Positions 15,506 through 25,500 of a DNA stretch of 52,934 nt are shown piece by piece. A model generated the notes under the pieces. The model worked only from the letters and a program-made list of their open reading frames with translations, made no database searches and was not told where the DNA came from. Origin of the DNA: Chitinophaga pinensis (GTDB taxonomy: Bacteria; Bacteroidota; Bacteroidia; CAMBQF01); contig CAMBQF010000003.1 of the NCBI GenBank assembly GCA_945869825.1, positions 1 through 52,934 on the forward strand. Direction: 5' to 3'. The stretch's first letter is position 1; every line of letters begins with the position of its first letter. The position numbers were made by a program, and so were the translations under genes.

Positions 15506-16807
15506 TTAGCTGCGGTCGCCAATGTTAACGTAGTTACGCTCAGTCTCGCCAACGTAAATCTGACGTGGGCGGCCAATAGGCTCTCCGTTAGCAATCATCT
15601 CTTTCCACTGGGCTATCCAACCCGGTAGGCGGCCTAGGGCAAACATTACCGTAAACATCTCAGTAGGTATACCCATAGCGCGGTATATAATACCAGAGTA
15701 GAAGTCTACGTTAGGGTATAGCTTACGCTCTACAAAGTAAGGGTCGCGCAAAGCTACCTCTTCCAGCTTTTTAGCTATCTCCAGTATATCATCGTGCACA
15801 CCCAGTTTGTTCAACAACTGGTCGCAGGCTTGTTTAATAATTTTAGCACGTGGGTCAAAGTTTTTGTACACACGGTGGCCAAAGCCCATTAAACGGAAGT
15901 TGTCGTTTTTATCTTTTGCTTTCTCAACCCACTTGTCAACGTTGCCACCATCTTCGTGAATCATATCCAGCATTTCAATAACCTCTTGATTAGCGCCACC
16001 ATGTAGCGGCCCCCAAAGGGCAATAGTACCTGCTGCTATAGAAGCGTAAAGGTTAGCTTTAGAAGAACCTACCATACGCACGGTTGATGCAGAGCAGTTT
16101 TGCTCATGGTCGGCATGCAGAATAAGCAGTTTATCTAAAGCATTTGCAACTACAGGGTCAATCTCGTACTCCTCAGATGGGTTAGCAAACATCATGTGCA
16201 AGAAATTCTCTACATAGTTTAGAGAGTTTTTGGGGTACATTATAGGATGCCCTACAGAGTTTTTATATGCCCACGAAGCAATAGTTGGGAATTTAGCCAA
16301 TACACGGTGTACGGTTAAATCAATCTCGGCCGCGGTGCGTTTTGATTTGTTATTTTCAGGATAGAAGGTTGATAGCGAGCAAACTACCGATGCTACAACG
16401 CCCATAGGGTGCGCTTTAGATGGGTACGCTTCGTAAAAACGCTTCATATCTTCGTGCACCAGTGTGTGGCGAGATATGTCTGAGTTAAATTTCTCAAGCT
16501 CAGTTTTGGTGGGCAGTTTGCCATATACCAATAAGTACGAAACCTCGGTAAAGGTTGATTTTTCAGCCAGTTGCTCAATGGGGTATCCGCGGTAACGCAG
16601 TATACCTTCCTCACCATCTAAAAAGGTAACGGCGCTAGTGGTAGCACCTGTATTTTTGTAACCCGAATCAAGGGTAATGTAACCGGTTTGGTCGCGCAAT
16701 TTGGTAATATCAATTGCTTTTTCGTTTTCAGTACCAACTGTAACAGGTATTGAATACGTAGTACCGTCTAAGGTAATTTGTGCTGGCTGTTGTTCTTTTT
16801 CAGACAT
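15506..16807 (-). CDS. gltA: Citrate synthase
   Basis: 433 residues, the size of the hexameric, NADH-sensitive bacterial type I enzyme. It condenses acetyl-CoA and oxaloacetate at the entry of the TCA cycle. The catalytic residues are in place: His of GPLHGGANQEV, His of MGFGHRVYKN and Asp of YPNVDFYSG. The N-terminal beta region with GYITLDSGYKNTG is typical of the large bacterial form. The start is ATG 16807 (MSEKEQQ). The upstream region is shared with the divergent Omp85-like gene. Confidence 0.97.
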   Translation of the reverse strand: MSEKEQQPAQITLDGTTYSIPVTVGTENEKAIDITKLRDQTGYITLDSGYKNTGATTSAVTFLDGEEGILRYRGYPIEQLAEKSTFTEVSYLLVYGKLPTKTELEKFNSDISRHTLVHEDMKRFYEAYPSKAHPMGVVASVVCSLSTFYPENNKSKRTAAEIDLTVHRVLAKFPTIASWAYKNSVGHPIMYPKNSLNYVENFLHMMFANPSEEYEIDPVVANALDKLLILHADHEQNCSASTVRMVGSSKANLYASIAAGTIALWGPLHGGANQEVIEMLDMIHEDGGNVDKWVEKAKDKNDNFRLMGFGHRVYKNFDPRAKIIKQACDQLLNKLGVHDDILEIAKKLEEVALRDPYFVERKLYPNVDFYSGIIYRAMGIPTEMFTVMFALGRLPGWIAQWKEMIANGEPIGRPRQIYVGETERNYVNIGDRS

Positions 16808-16920
16808 TGTAGTAAAAGTTTACTGTACTTGGATTTTGCCTTTTTGCTCAGGCGGTGCAAGTTTAAACAATATTTTTTGTTTTTGTAACACCTTGGCCTT
16901 AAAAGTGCTGTTTTATGGGT

Positions 16921-16928
16921 TACTTTTG
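16921..16928 (+). promoter_or_regulatory. Probable -7 promoter element of the Omp85-like gene
   Basis: TACTTTTG, a full consensus match. No -33 element is well spaced: the nearest TTG is 25 bases upstream. Because it lies downstream of the ATG at 16915, it argues for translation starting at 16939. Confidence 0.5.
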
Positions 16929-16938
16929 TATTGCCGCT

Positions 16939-18066
16939 ATGATAAAGCAATTAAGAGCCGTTTTTGTTTTAACCGCTACCCTCATATTTTTAACCCCATC
17001 AGCAAACGCTCAGTTACTAAAGCGCTTTTTTGGCCCGCCCGATAATACAACGGCAAAAACCAAAAGGCATAAAATACTGGCCATACCAGTAATAAGCCGC
17101 GCTCCTGAAACCGACTGGACCTTTGGTGCTGCCGGCACCTGGCTTTTTAAAACCAGCAGTAAAGATACCCTGCTGCGCACCTCCAACTTACAACTAATAG
17201 GCATTTACACCCTGCGCAAACAGTATGTAGGCCAGCTGGATGCTAACATTGTTTTTCCGCGTGAGCGGTGGTACCTGAAAATGCATGCATCGCTATCGCG
17301 TTTCCCCGATACGTTTTGGGGCGTTGGCAACAATATGCCCGATAATAATAAAGAGGGTTACGCCTTTAGCCAATACCATATAAACCCTACACTAATGCGT
17401 ATGATAAGACCTAAGCTATTCGCGGGACTTATTTTCGATTTACAAAAATTCTATAACATAAGCTATACCCCCAGCGGTATATTCGACCAACAGCAGCTAC
17501 CCGGCCGCCGAGGCAGCCTGATATCAGGCACTGGTGTTACTTTTTTATTAGACAGCCGCGATAACCTATACAATGCCTACAAAGGCTGGTATACGCAGTT
17601 TACCTCTATCTTTTACGGAAAAGCCTTTGGCAGCCAATTTACTTACAACCAATTGATAATAGACACCCGCAAGTATATAAATGTATACCGTAAACATGTG
17701 TTAGCGTTGCAGGCTTACTTTGAATATAACGGACCAGGTACGGCACCATTCCGCAACCTGGCGCGTATGGGCGGGCCAGAGCGTATGCGCGGCTATTACT
17801 CAGGACGATTTACCGATAGGGCCCATATGTGTTACCAGGCTGAATACCGTTTCCCCATTTGGTGGCGTTTTGGCGCAACCGTATTTGCGGCACTGGGCGA
17901 AGTTGCCCCTTCTTTTGGTAAAATGAGCATAAACGGCCTTAAGTATACCTATGGTGCAGGCCTGCGCTTTGCCGCCAACCGCATGGAGCGTATAAATTTC
18001 CGTTTCGACTACGGTTTCCGCAAAGGCGGTGGCGATTACTACTTTACCGTTGCCGAAGCATTCTAA
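16939..18066 (+). CDS. Omp85/BamA-TamA-like outer-membrane beta-barrel protein
   Basis: 375 residues. A signal peptide ends at about residue 24 (PSANA before QLL). The rest is alternating hydrophobic and aromatic beta strands with the Omp85 landmark RGYYSGRFTDR, matching the (V)RGY loop of the D15/bacterial surface antigen domain, and a terminal phenylalanine as expected for a BAM substrate. There are no POTRA domains, so it is a short barrel-only member like those annotated surface antigen (D15), not BamA itself. I start at ATG 16939 rather than 16915 because the -7 element lies between them. Its substrate is unknown. Confidence 0.8.
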   Translation: MIKQLRAVFVLTATLIFLTPSANAQLLKRFFGPPDNTTAKTKRHKILAIPVISRAPETDWTFGAAGTWLFKTSSKDTLLRTSNLQLIGIYTLRKQYVGQLDANIVFPRERWYLKMHASLSRFPDTFWGVGNNMPDNNKEGYAFSQYHINPTLMRMIRPKLFAGLIFDLQKFYNISYTPSGIFDQQQLPGRRGSLISGTGVTFLLDSRDNLYNAYKGWYTQFTSIFYGKAFGSQFTYNQLIIDTRKYINVYRKHVLALQAYFEYNGPGTAPFRNLARMGGPERMRGYYSGRFTDRAHMCYQAEYRFPIWWRFGATVFAALGEVAPSFGKMSINGLKYTYGAGLRFAANRMERINFRFDYGFRKGGGDYYFTVAEAF

Positions 18067-18078
18067 TTACTACTTTTG
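18050..18078 (+). promoter_or_regulatory. Probable promoter of the acyltransferase gene
   Basis: TTG (18050-18052), 18 bases, then TACTTTTG (18071-18078). It begins inside the last codons of the Omp85-like gene and ends 11 bases before the ATG. Confidence 0.55.
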
Positions 18079-18089
18079 AATCTGTACCC

Positions 18090-19214
18090 ATGACAGATAA
18101 TCCATACAGTATCCACTTTCCAGGCCTTAACAATCTGCGCTTTATTGCCGCTATGGGGGTGCTTATATTCCATATAGAACTTAAAAAGCAACTGCTGGGT
18201 TTTAAGTTCTACTGCATGCACCAGCTAATAAACCTTGGCGACGTATCGGTAACTTTATTCTTTGTGTTAAGTGGTTTTTTAATAACCTACCTGCTGCTGG
18301 CAGAAAGAAAACAAACAGGTACCGTGGCGGTAAAAAAATTCTATACACGGCGTATATTGCGTATCTGGCCATTATATTATCTTATATTAATACTGGGCTT
18401 TTTTGTGCTACCCAATATTAGTATTTTTCAAATTCCTACTTCGGGTTTAATAAATACGGGCGATACAATTCAGCTATCCTTATTCTTCCTGTTGTTTGCC
18501 AATATTGGATTTATAATATACGGCAATGTTGCGTATATAGACCAAACATGGTCGGTGGCAGTAGAAGAACAATTTTACCTGGTATGGCCATTTATTATAA
18601 AACTATTTAAACGAATATTACCAGCATTGATATTTATAATTTTACTATTTGGGCTATTACGCATTGTTTTTACCCATCTGTTTTACAAGGCAGAGACGTA
18701 TCATTCCTTCTACTGGTTTTTTAAATATACCCGCATAGACACTATGGCTATTGGCGGTTTATTTGCCTACTCGCTATTTAATAGTTATGAAAAAATAACA
18801 ACCCTATTGTACAATAAATACCTGCAACTATTAGCTATTTTTTTATTGATTTTGCTGCTGGTTAAAGGCTATACCCTACCCTATGTACACCAGCAGGTAT
18901 ATGCTGTTCTGTTTGGTATTGTAATTATTAATGCAGCCGCTAACCAAAAATCGTTGCTGTACTTAAAGGTATGGGGTTTAAATTACCTGGGTAAAATATC
19001 GTATGGCGTATATATGTACCATAATATAATGGTGGTTTTGGCTTTAAAAGTGTGCGCTCATTATTTCAGTACTTCTTCTGCCTTGTTCTTAGTTACCTCC
19101 TATTTAGTTGCAATACTTCTTACCTTGTTCATCTCGCATCTTTCTTACTGGTATTTCGAGCGTTTATTTCTTTCCCTTAAAAATAAGTTTACTGTTGTTG
19201 GCAGCACCAACTAG
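18090..19214 (+). CDS. Acyltransferase 3 family membrane protein (OafA/YrhL-like)
   Basis: 374 residues with about ten membrane helices. The family signature is clear: FPGLNNLRFIAAMGVLIFH with the conserved histidine at the end of helix 1, SVTLFFVLSGFLITYLLL, KKFYTRRILRIWPLYYL, and DQTWSVAVEEQFYLVWP. Such proteins O-acylate cell-surface glycans or lipids with acetyl or larger acyl groups. It has its own promoter within the end of the preceding gene and only 23 bases between stop and start. The target glycan cannot be identified, and no glycan genes adjoin it. Confidence 0.9.
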   Translation: MTDNPYSIHFPGLNNLRFIAAMGVLIFHIELKKQLLGFKFYCMHQLINLGDVSVTLFFVLSGFLITYLLLAERKQTGTVAVKKFYTRRILRIWPLYYLILILGFFVLPNISIFQIPTSGLINTGDTIQLSLFFLLFANIGFIIYGNVAYIDQTWSVAVEEQFYLVWPFIIKLFKRILPALIFIILLFGLLRIVFTHLFYKAETYHSFYWFFKYTRIDTMAIGGLFAYSLFNSYEKITTLLYNKYLQLLAIFLLILLLVKGYTLPYVHQQVYAVLFGIVIINAAANQKSLLYLKVWGLNYLGKISYGVYMYHNIMVVLALKVCAHYFSTSSALFLVTSYLVAILLTLFISHLSYWYFERLFLSLKNKFTVVGSTN

Positions 19215-19330
19215 GTAAGTACTTTTTAGTAAACTATACCTGTCTACAAACAAAATAAACTGTTTTAGGTTTCTCCGTACGCCAAAATTATGGCGCTAAA
19301 AATCAATGTTTTAACATCAATAATATACAC

Positions 19331-19382
19331 TGTAGAAACTTTTCACCTAAAAATCGTTTCCGATATGCTAAAAGTTTCTACA
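19331..19382. promoter_or_regulatory. Operator-like inverted repeat upstream of the TetR-RND operon
   Basis: Perfect 13-bp arms: TGTAGAAACTTTT at 19331-19343 and AAAAGTTTCTACA at 19370-19382, separated by 26 bases. The right arm overlaps the -7 element TACATTTG (19379-19386), so binding would block the promoter. The spacing is wide for one TetR dimer, so two dimers or looping are possible. Confidence 0.75.
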
Positions 19383-19386
19383 TTTG
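19379..19386 (+). promoter_or_regulatory. Probable -7 promoter element of the TetR-RND operon
   Basis: TACATTTG is a full match and ends 4 bases before the GTG start codon, so the transcript would be leaderless or nearly so. TTTC 18 bases upstream (19357-19360) could act as -33. Confidence 0.55.
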
Positions 19387-19390
19387 CACC

Positions 19391-20008
19391 GTGGATACTA
19401 AAGAAGAAAATATAATTGCCCAGGTACGACAGATGTACCTGAAATACGGTATAAAGAGTGTTACAATGGATGATGTAGCACGTGAGCTGGGCATATCTAA
19501 AAAAACACTTTACCTATATTTTAAAGATAAGAACGACTTGGTAATGAAATCAATGGAACGCCAGATTGCTATTGACAAAGCCAGCGTTACTTCTATTATA
19601 GATCAACAACTAAACGCTATTGACGAGTTACTTGAAATTGCAGTCAATGTTGCCACTACCTTAAAGTCTATACAACCAGCTGTAATATTCGATATACAAA
19701 AATACTACCCACAGGTATGGGGGCTGCAAACAGAATACAGGCAAAATTTTATTGTACAAACAATTATAGACAATATAAACAAAGGGATAGAACAGGGGTA
19801 TTACCGCCCCAACCTTAACCCCGAAATTATTGCCAAATTTTTTGCGGTTAAGTTGGAAAATATGTTTGACGACAAAGTATTTCCACCGTCAAAATTTGAT
19901 TTGGCAAACGTGTATATGGAATATATACGCTACCATCTTATGGGCATTTGCAACCAAACAGGTGCCGATTATATAGTTAAAAATATTTTCAATATAAAAC
20001 AGTCTTAA
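19391..20008 (+). CDS. TetR/AcrR-family transcriptional regulator
   Basis: 205 residues. The N-terminal helix-turn-helix is clear: MYLKYGIKSVTMDDVARELG, then ISKKTLYLYFKDKNDLV (residues about 13-50), the standard TetR DNA-binding domain. The C-terminal half is the variable ligand-binding domain. The start is GTG 19391, close behind the -7 element, with no better start nearby. It is the first gene of the pump operon (3 bases to the next gene) and most likely represses it from the inverted repeat at 19331-19382, as TetR/AcrR regulators commonly do with adjacent RND pumps. The ligand is unknown. Confidence 0.92.
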   Translation: MDTKEENIIAQVRQMYLKYGIKSVTMDDVARELGISKKTLYLYFKDKNDLVMKSMERQIAIDKASVTSIIDQQLNAIDELLEIAVNVATTLKSIQPAVIFDIQKYYPQVWGLQTEYRQNFIVQTIIDNINKGIEQGYYRPNLNPEIIAKFFAVKLENMFDDKVFPPSKFDLANVYMEYIRYHLMGICNQTGADYIVKNIFNIKQS

Positions 20009-20011
20009 TAC

Positions 20012-21355
20012 ATGAAACGCCTAATAATACTAACACCCCTCTTACTTATGCTCTCTTTGGGCCTATGGGCGCAAAATGCACCAAAGCGTGCCTTTACCCT
20101 AAAAGAGGCTATGGACTATGCCGTTACCAACTCGTACACGGCGCAAAACTCATCTATTGATTTAGAAAAAGCCAAACGCCAAATGAATGAGTTGATTGGC
20201 ATTGGAGCCCCGCAAATTGGCGGCTCTGTTAGCTACAACTACAACATTAAACCACCAGTAGCGTTTTTCCCTGCCGCGTTTTTTGGTGGCCCTCCGGGCA
20301 CTTTTCAGGCTGTTACCATATCGCCAAAACAAACCAATACCATTGGGTTATCGCTAAGCCAGCTGTTGTTAGATGGCACTTACTTTATTGGGTTGCAGGC
20401 CGCCAAAAAATTCAAAGAAATATCGGTAGATATTAACCAGAAAGATATAATGGGTATAAAGGCTGATATAGCTACAACCTATTACGCAGTATTAGTTTTA
20501 GAAGAAAACCGTAAGATATTGGCCGAAAGCTTAACCAAGCTAAACGATACCTACTCGCAAACAGAAAAGATATTTAAAGAAGGCTTGATTGAGGAGAACG
20601 ACCTTGACCAACTAAAACTGATTATTTCTACCCTTAAAACAACACAGGTAAGCCTAGATCGCCAAGCAGAACTTGGTAAAAAATTATTAAACTTTCAATT
20701 AGGGATAGAATTAAGCGAACCTGTTACCTTAACAGACAACCTGGATAAGGTACTAACCGATACACCAAATGAAAGCCCATTAACAAACAGCTTTAAGCCT
20801 GAGAGTAACCTTGATTACATCATTTTACGCAAGCAAAGCGCACTTGCCGACCTTAACTACAAACGTGTTATAGCATCGTATACCCCAAGCCTGTCAGGCT
20901 TTGTAAGCTACCAGTGGCAAAACTTTAGTAACGACAACCGTATTTTTGCAGGCAACTCTCAATACTACGGCGTATCTGTTGCCGGCCTAAACCTACGCAT
21001 ACCAATATTCGATGGTTTATCTACTATACAACGCATCAAATCGGCCAAGCTTGATTATAAGAAAACAGAGATTGGCCTAAAGCAACTGGAAGAAGGATTG
21101 AAACTACAATCGGACCAGGCTACAACCAACTACAACAATGCCCTTGACCAGTTTAAGCTGAAAAAAGAAAATCTTGATTTGGCTAAAAAGGTAAAAGAAA
21201 AAGCACTTATAAAATACAGGGAAGGTGTAGGCTCCAGCCTTGAGGTTACTACTACAGAAAACCAATACCTGCAAATACAGGCCGATTATATATCATCATT
21301 ACTAAACCTGTTTAACGCTAAAATAGCCATTAATAAACTGACAAATAACTTTTAA
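20012..21355 (+). CDS. TolC-family outer-membrane factor
   Basis: 447 residues. A signal peptide ends at about residue 20 (LWA before QN). The mature protein begins with the family motif FTLKEAMDYAVTNSYTAQNS and continues as long coiled helices with two outer-membrane strand regions (around GGSVSYNYN and SGFVSYQW). OMF proteins form the trimeric exit duct of tripartite pumps. The gene sits between the regulator and the adaptor in one operon, so it is the dedicated duct of the RND permease at 22582. Confidence 0.93.
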   Translation: MKRLIILTPLLLMLSLGLWAQNAPKRAFTLKEAMDYAVTNSYTAQNSSIDLEKAKRQMNELIGIGAPQIGGSVSYNYNIKPPVAFFPAAFFGGPPGTFQAVTISPKQTNTIGLSLSQLLLDGTYFIGLQAAKKFKEISVDINQKDIMGIKADIATTYYAVLVLEENRKILAESLTKLNDTYSQTEKIFKEGLIEENDLDQLKLIISTLKTTQVSLDRQAELGKKLLNFQLGIELSEPVTLTDNLDKVLTDTPNESPLTNSFKPESNLDYIILRKQSALADLNYKRVIASYTPSLSGFVSYQWQNFSNDNRIFAGNSQYYGVSVAGLNLRIPIFDGLSTIQRIKSAKLDYKKTEIGLKQLEEGLKLQSDQATTNYNNALDQFKLKKENLDLAKKVKEKALIKYREGVGSSLEVTTTENQYLQIQADYISSLLNLFNAKIAINKLTNNF

Positions 21356-21392
21356 TAAATAGCACTACTACACACATTACACCATACGTTTT

Positions 21393-22523
21393 ATGAAAAA
21401 ATATAATATTATTCTTGTTGCGCTGGTTTTATTCATAGCTGCCTGCACACCGCCAAAAACAGAACTTGATAAAAAAAGGAAAGAGCTGGCCGATATAAAT
21501 GCCAAAATTGACAACTTAAAGGCCGAAGCTAAGATTATTGAAACCGAAATTGCCAAGCTGGACACCGCTGCTGCAGGCATTTTAAAGAACAAAAATGTAA
21601 AAGTTGAAGAGATAAAACCTAGCGAGTTTGACAACTTTATTGAGGTGCAAGGCATGGTAGACTCTGACGAGAATGTAATGGTAAATACCACCCAACCAGG
21701 TATTATTACCGCCATAAACGTTAAAGAAGGCGATGTGGTGCGTAAAGGCCAGATATTGGCAACTACTGATGCCAATATCATTAACAAATCGATAGACCAG
21801 TTACAAACCAACCTAGACCTTGCAACCATTGCTTACGACAAGCAAAAGCGCCTGTGGGATCAAAAAATTGGTAGCGAGATTCAGTTTCTGAGTGCTAAAA
21901 CACAAAAAGAAAGTTTAGAGAAACAATTAAAAACCCTGCAATCTCAAATTGATTTGACAGTTATCAAATCGCCTATAAACGGTGTTGTTGATGATATTAA
22001 TGTTAAAATTGGTGAAATGGCAAGCCCCGGCTTTACCGGCATACGTGTGGTAAACCTAAGCAACATTAAGGTTGTTGCAAAGGTGTCTGACAACTACATA
22101 TCTAAAGTTAAAAAAGGCCAGTCGGTTGTTGTGCGTTTTCCTGATGCCAACTACCAAATTACCGCCCCTGTTAGCTTTGTAAGCAGCGTAATTGGTACCA
22201 ACCGGTCTTTTAACGTAGAAGTTAAGGTAAATAACAAAGACGCCATGATAAAACCAAATATGGTGGCAAGCCTATTAATATCCGACCAAAAATTATCAAA
22301 CGTATTGGTAGTGCCATCAAACGCAATAGAACACACCGCAACAGGCAATTACCTAATGGTAGTAACAGGCACTAAAGATAAATACACCGCCAGCCGCCGC
22401 AAGGTAGAAATTGGTGTAGAATACAACGGCCGCACTATTGTTACCGAAGGCTTGAAAGAAGGTGAAAAGGTTATAACCTTTGGTTTTCAGGATGTTGTTG
22501 ACGGCCAACCTATTTCTTTTTAA
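21393..22523 (+). CDS. RND periplasmic adaptor lipoprotein (HlyD/MFP family)
   Basis: 376 residues. Lipobox at Cys 18 (LFIAAC). An N-terminal coiled coil of about 35 residues (KKRKELADINAKIDNLKAE) precedes the lipoyl-like domain (TTQPGIITAINVKEGDVVRK) and the alpha hairpin. SPINGVVDDINVKIGEMASP is the second half of the lipoyl domain, followed by the beta-barrel and membrane-proximal domains. The adaptor links the RND pump to TolC. The extra coiled coil before the lipoyl domain is common in Bacteroidota adaptors. It is preceded by a 37-base gap and followed by the permease after 58 bases. Confidence 0.93.
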   Translation: MKKYNIILVALVLFIAACTPPKTELDKKRKELADINAKIDNLKAEAKIIETEIAKLDTAAAGILKNKNVKVEEIKPSEFDNFIEVQGMVDSDENVMVNTTQPGIITAINVKEGDVVRKGQILATTDANIINKSIDQLQTNLDLATIAYDKQKRLWDQKIGSEIQFLSAKTQKESLEKQLKTLQSQIDLTVIKSPINGVVDDINVKIGEMASPGFTGIRVVNLSNIKVVAKVSDNYISKVKKGQSVVVRFPDANYQITAPVSFVSSVIGTNRSFNVEVKVNNKDAMIKPNMVASLLISDQKLSNVLVVPSNAIEHTATGNYLMVVTGTKDKYTASRRKVEIGVEYNGRTIVTEGLKEGEKVITFGFQDVVDGQPISF

Positions 22524-22581
22524 TTAAACCAATAACACTGCACGGCCCTGTCCGGCATTAAACATATAAAACGCATTTACC

Positions 22582-25500
22582 ATGCAGATGGAACGATTAA
22601 AAGAATTGTTGGTAACCAACTGGGCGATTAATAACCGCACCAGTGTATATGTGCTTACCATCATTATATCTTTAGCGGGCTTGTTTGTTTTCAACAGCAT
22701 TCCTAAAGAGCAGTTTCCTGATATTGTTGTACCAACCATATCAGTAGTTACCATATACCCCGGCGCTACACCCGAGGATATTGAAAACCTTATTACCAAA
22801 CCAATTGAGAAGCAATTAAAATCGGTATCGGGTATTAAAAAAGTAACCAGTAATTCTATTCAGGACGTATCAATTATTACCGCCGAGTTTAAAACCGACC
22901 AAAAGGTAATTGATTGTAAAAACAAGGTTTCAGACGCGGTTGACAAAGCCAAGAACGACCTGCCGACTGACTTAGATAACGACCCGCAGGTGCAGGAATT
23001 CGACTTTTCTGAATTCCCTATCATGAACATCAACATATCAGGCGACCTTCCCTTAGACAGGCTTAAGAAATATGCCGAAGATTTGGAAGATAAAATTGAG
23101 GGTATGCCAGAAATTACCCGTGTAGATATTGTAGGTGGCCTTGACCGTGAAATACAGATTAACGTTGACCTTTACAAAATGCAGGCCGCTGGTATTACCT
23201 TTGGCGATATTGAAGGTGCCGTAGCCCGCGAAAACGTAAACATATCAGGTGGCGACATTCGTGTTGACGACCAACGCCGCAGCTTACGTGTAACAGGCCA
23301 GTTTAAAAACCCTAAAGACATTGAAAATATTGTAGTTCGCTCTTTTCAGGGCACTACGGTTTTCTTAAGGGATATTGCTACCGTTACCGATGGGTATAAA
23401 GAAAAACAAGACTTTGCCCGCCTTGACCAAAAAACGGTTATCAGCATGAACGTTATTAAACGGTCGGGCGAAAACTTAATTGCAGCATCAGACAAAATTC
23501 AGGATATTATACAGGAGTTTAAGGCAACTAAATTCCCCAAAGGGTTAGAGGTTACTATTACCGGAGACCAGTCTGACAACACCCGAGTATCTATTGCCGA
23601 CCTTATCAATACCATTGTTATTGGCTTTACGCTGGTGCTTATAGTACTGATGTTTTTTATGGGCCTTAGCAACGCGTTTTTTGTTGCGTTAGCGGTGCCT
23701 CTTTCATCACTTATCGCATTCCTTTTCTTACCCGGTTTAGATTATACGCTAAACGTAATTGTACTATTCTCTTTCTTACTGGCGTTGGGTATTATTGTGG
23801 ATGATGCCATTGTGGTTATTGAAAACACCCACCGTATATACAACAAGTACGATTTTGATGTAGTACAGGCTGCCAAGTATGCCGCAGGCGAGGTATTTAT
23901 ACCCGTACTGGCAGGTACGCTCACTACTATTGCCCCCTTCTTCCCGCTGCTGTTTTGGCCGGGTATAGCGGGCGAGTTTATGGGTAAACTGCCTGTTACA
24001 CTTATTATAACCCTTGGCGCATCGTTATTTGTGGCCTTTATAATGAACCCTGTGTTTGCTGTGTCGTTTATGAAAAAAGGCGACCATGCAGAACTTCCTC
24101 CTATCCGCAGCCTGTTCCGCAACCTGATTATATTTGGTGTGTTGGCAATATTTGGCTTTTTAAGCGGTGGCTATGGCTTTGGCAACTTTATGTTGTTTAT
24201 GATTGTGATGGCCGTATTCTACCACTTTGTACTTACCCGCGCAATCAAATCATTCCAGGAAAAAGTATGGCCTAAATTTATTGCAGGCTACCGCAAGGTG
24301 CTTGTAGTATTTGTAAAAGGTTACAGGCCTATATTTGTTGTTGGTATTACATCGGTAGCTACGCTTGTTACTATTTTTGCCTACTTCAGCTCTGAGCCAA
24401 GATTTGAATTTTTCCCTAGCGGCGACCCTAACTTTGCTTACGTATACATACAGGCTCCACTGGGTACCGACGCTGAAGTAACAGACTCTATTACCCGCAT
24501 TGCTGAGAAGAGGGTTTACGAAGTATTGGGCCAGAAAAACCCCAATGTAAAATCTGTTATTGCCAACGTTGGCCTAAACGCCGGCGACCCGCAAAACCCA
24601 GACCGCGTGCCTACCCCTTATAAAGGTAAAATTACGGTAGCTTTTGTTAAATTCTCTGATCGTGCCGCTGGTTTTAACACTAGCGAGGCACTGAATAACA
24701 TCCGCGAGAAGTTTAAGAAAGAGCCTATACAGGGTGTTTCTATATCGGTAGATAAAGAGGCTAATGGCCCACCGGTAGGTAAGCCTGTAAACATGGAAAT
24801 TAGTGGCGACGAGTTTCCTGTGCTGTTAGACCTGCAAGAGAAAGTGTTTAAAGCTGTTGCCAAGGCCAAAATTACCGGCATGGAAGAGTTTAAAAGCGAC
24901 TTGCAGCTGAACAAGCCTGAGATAATTATTGATATAGACCAGGAAAAAGCCCAACGCGAAGGTGTAAGCAAAGCCCAGATTGGTATAGACCTGCGCACGG
25001 CCTTGTTTGGCAAAGAAATATCAAAATACAAAGATGCTAATGATGACGCGCCTATACAACTGCGTCTTACTGAAGATTACCGCAAAAAAGTAGAACAGCT
25101 TACCAACCTGCAAATATCTTTTATGGATATGGCAAGTGGCCGTTTTAAGCAATTGCCCTTATCATCAGTAGTTACGGTGCGCTACGCGCAGTCGTATAAC
25201 GGTATCAACCGCAAAAACCAAAAGCGTGTGGTATCCTTATCATCAAACGTTGAAAACCCTGATTTAACAAGCAACATTGTTGCCCAGCTAAACAGCGTTA
25301 TAAGCACTATTGATGTACCTGAAGGGTATGAAATAAAAATGACCGGTGCGCAGGAAGATCAGAAAGAAACATCAGACTTTTTAGGGGTAGCGTTTTTAGC
25401 TGCTATTTTGTTAATGTTCTTCATCCTGGTAACACAGTTTAACTCTGTTGTTAAGCCAATGCTTATCTTCTCAACCATCTTCTTTAGTTTGATGGGTGTG

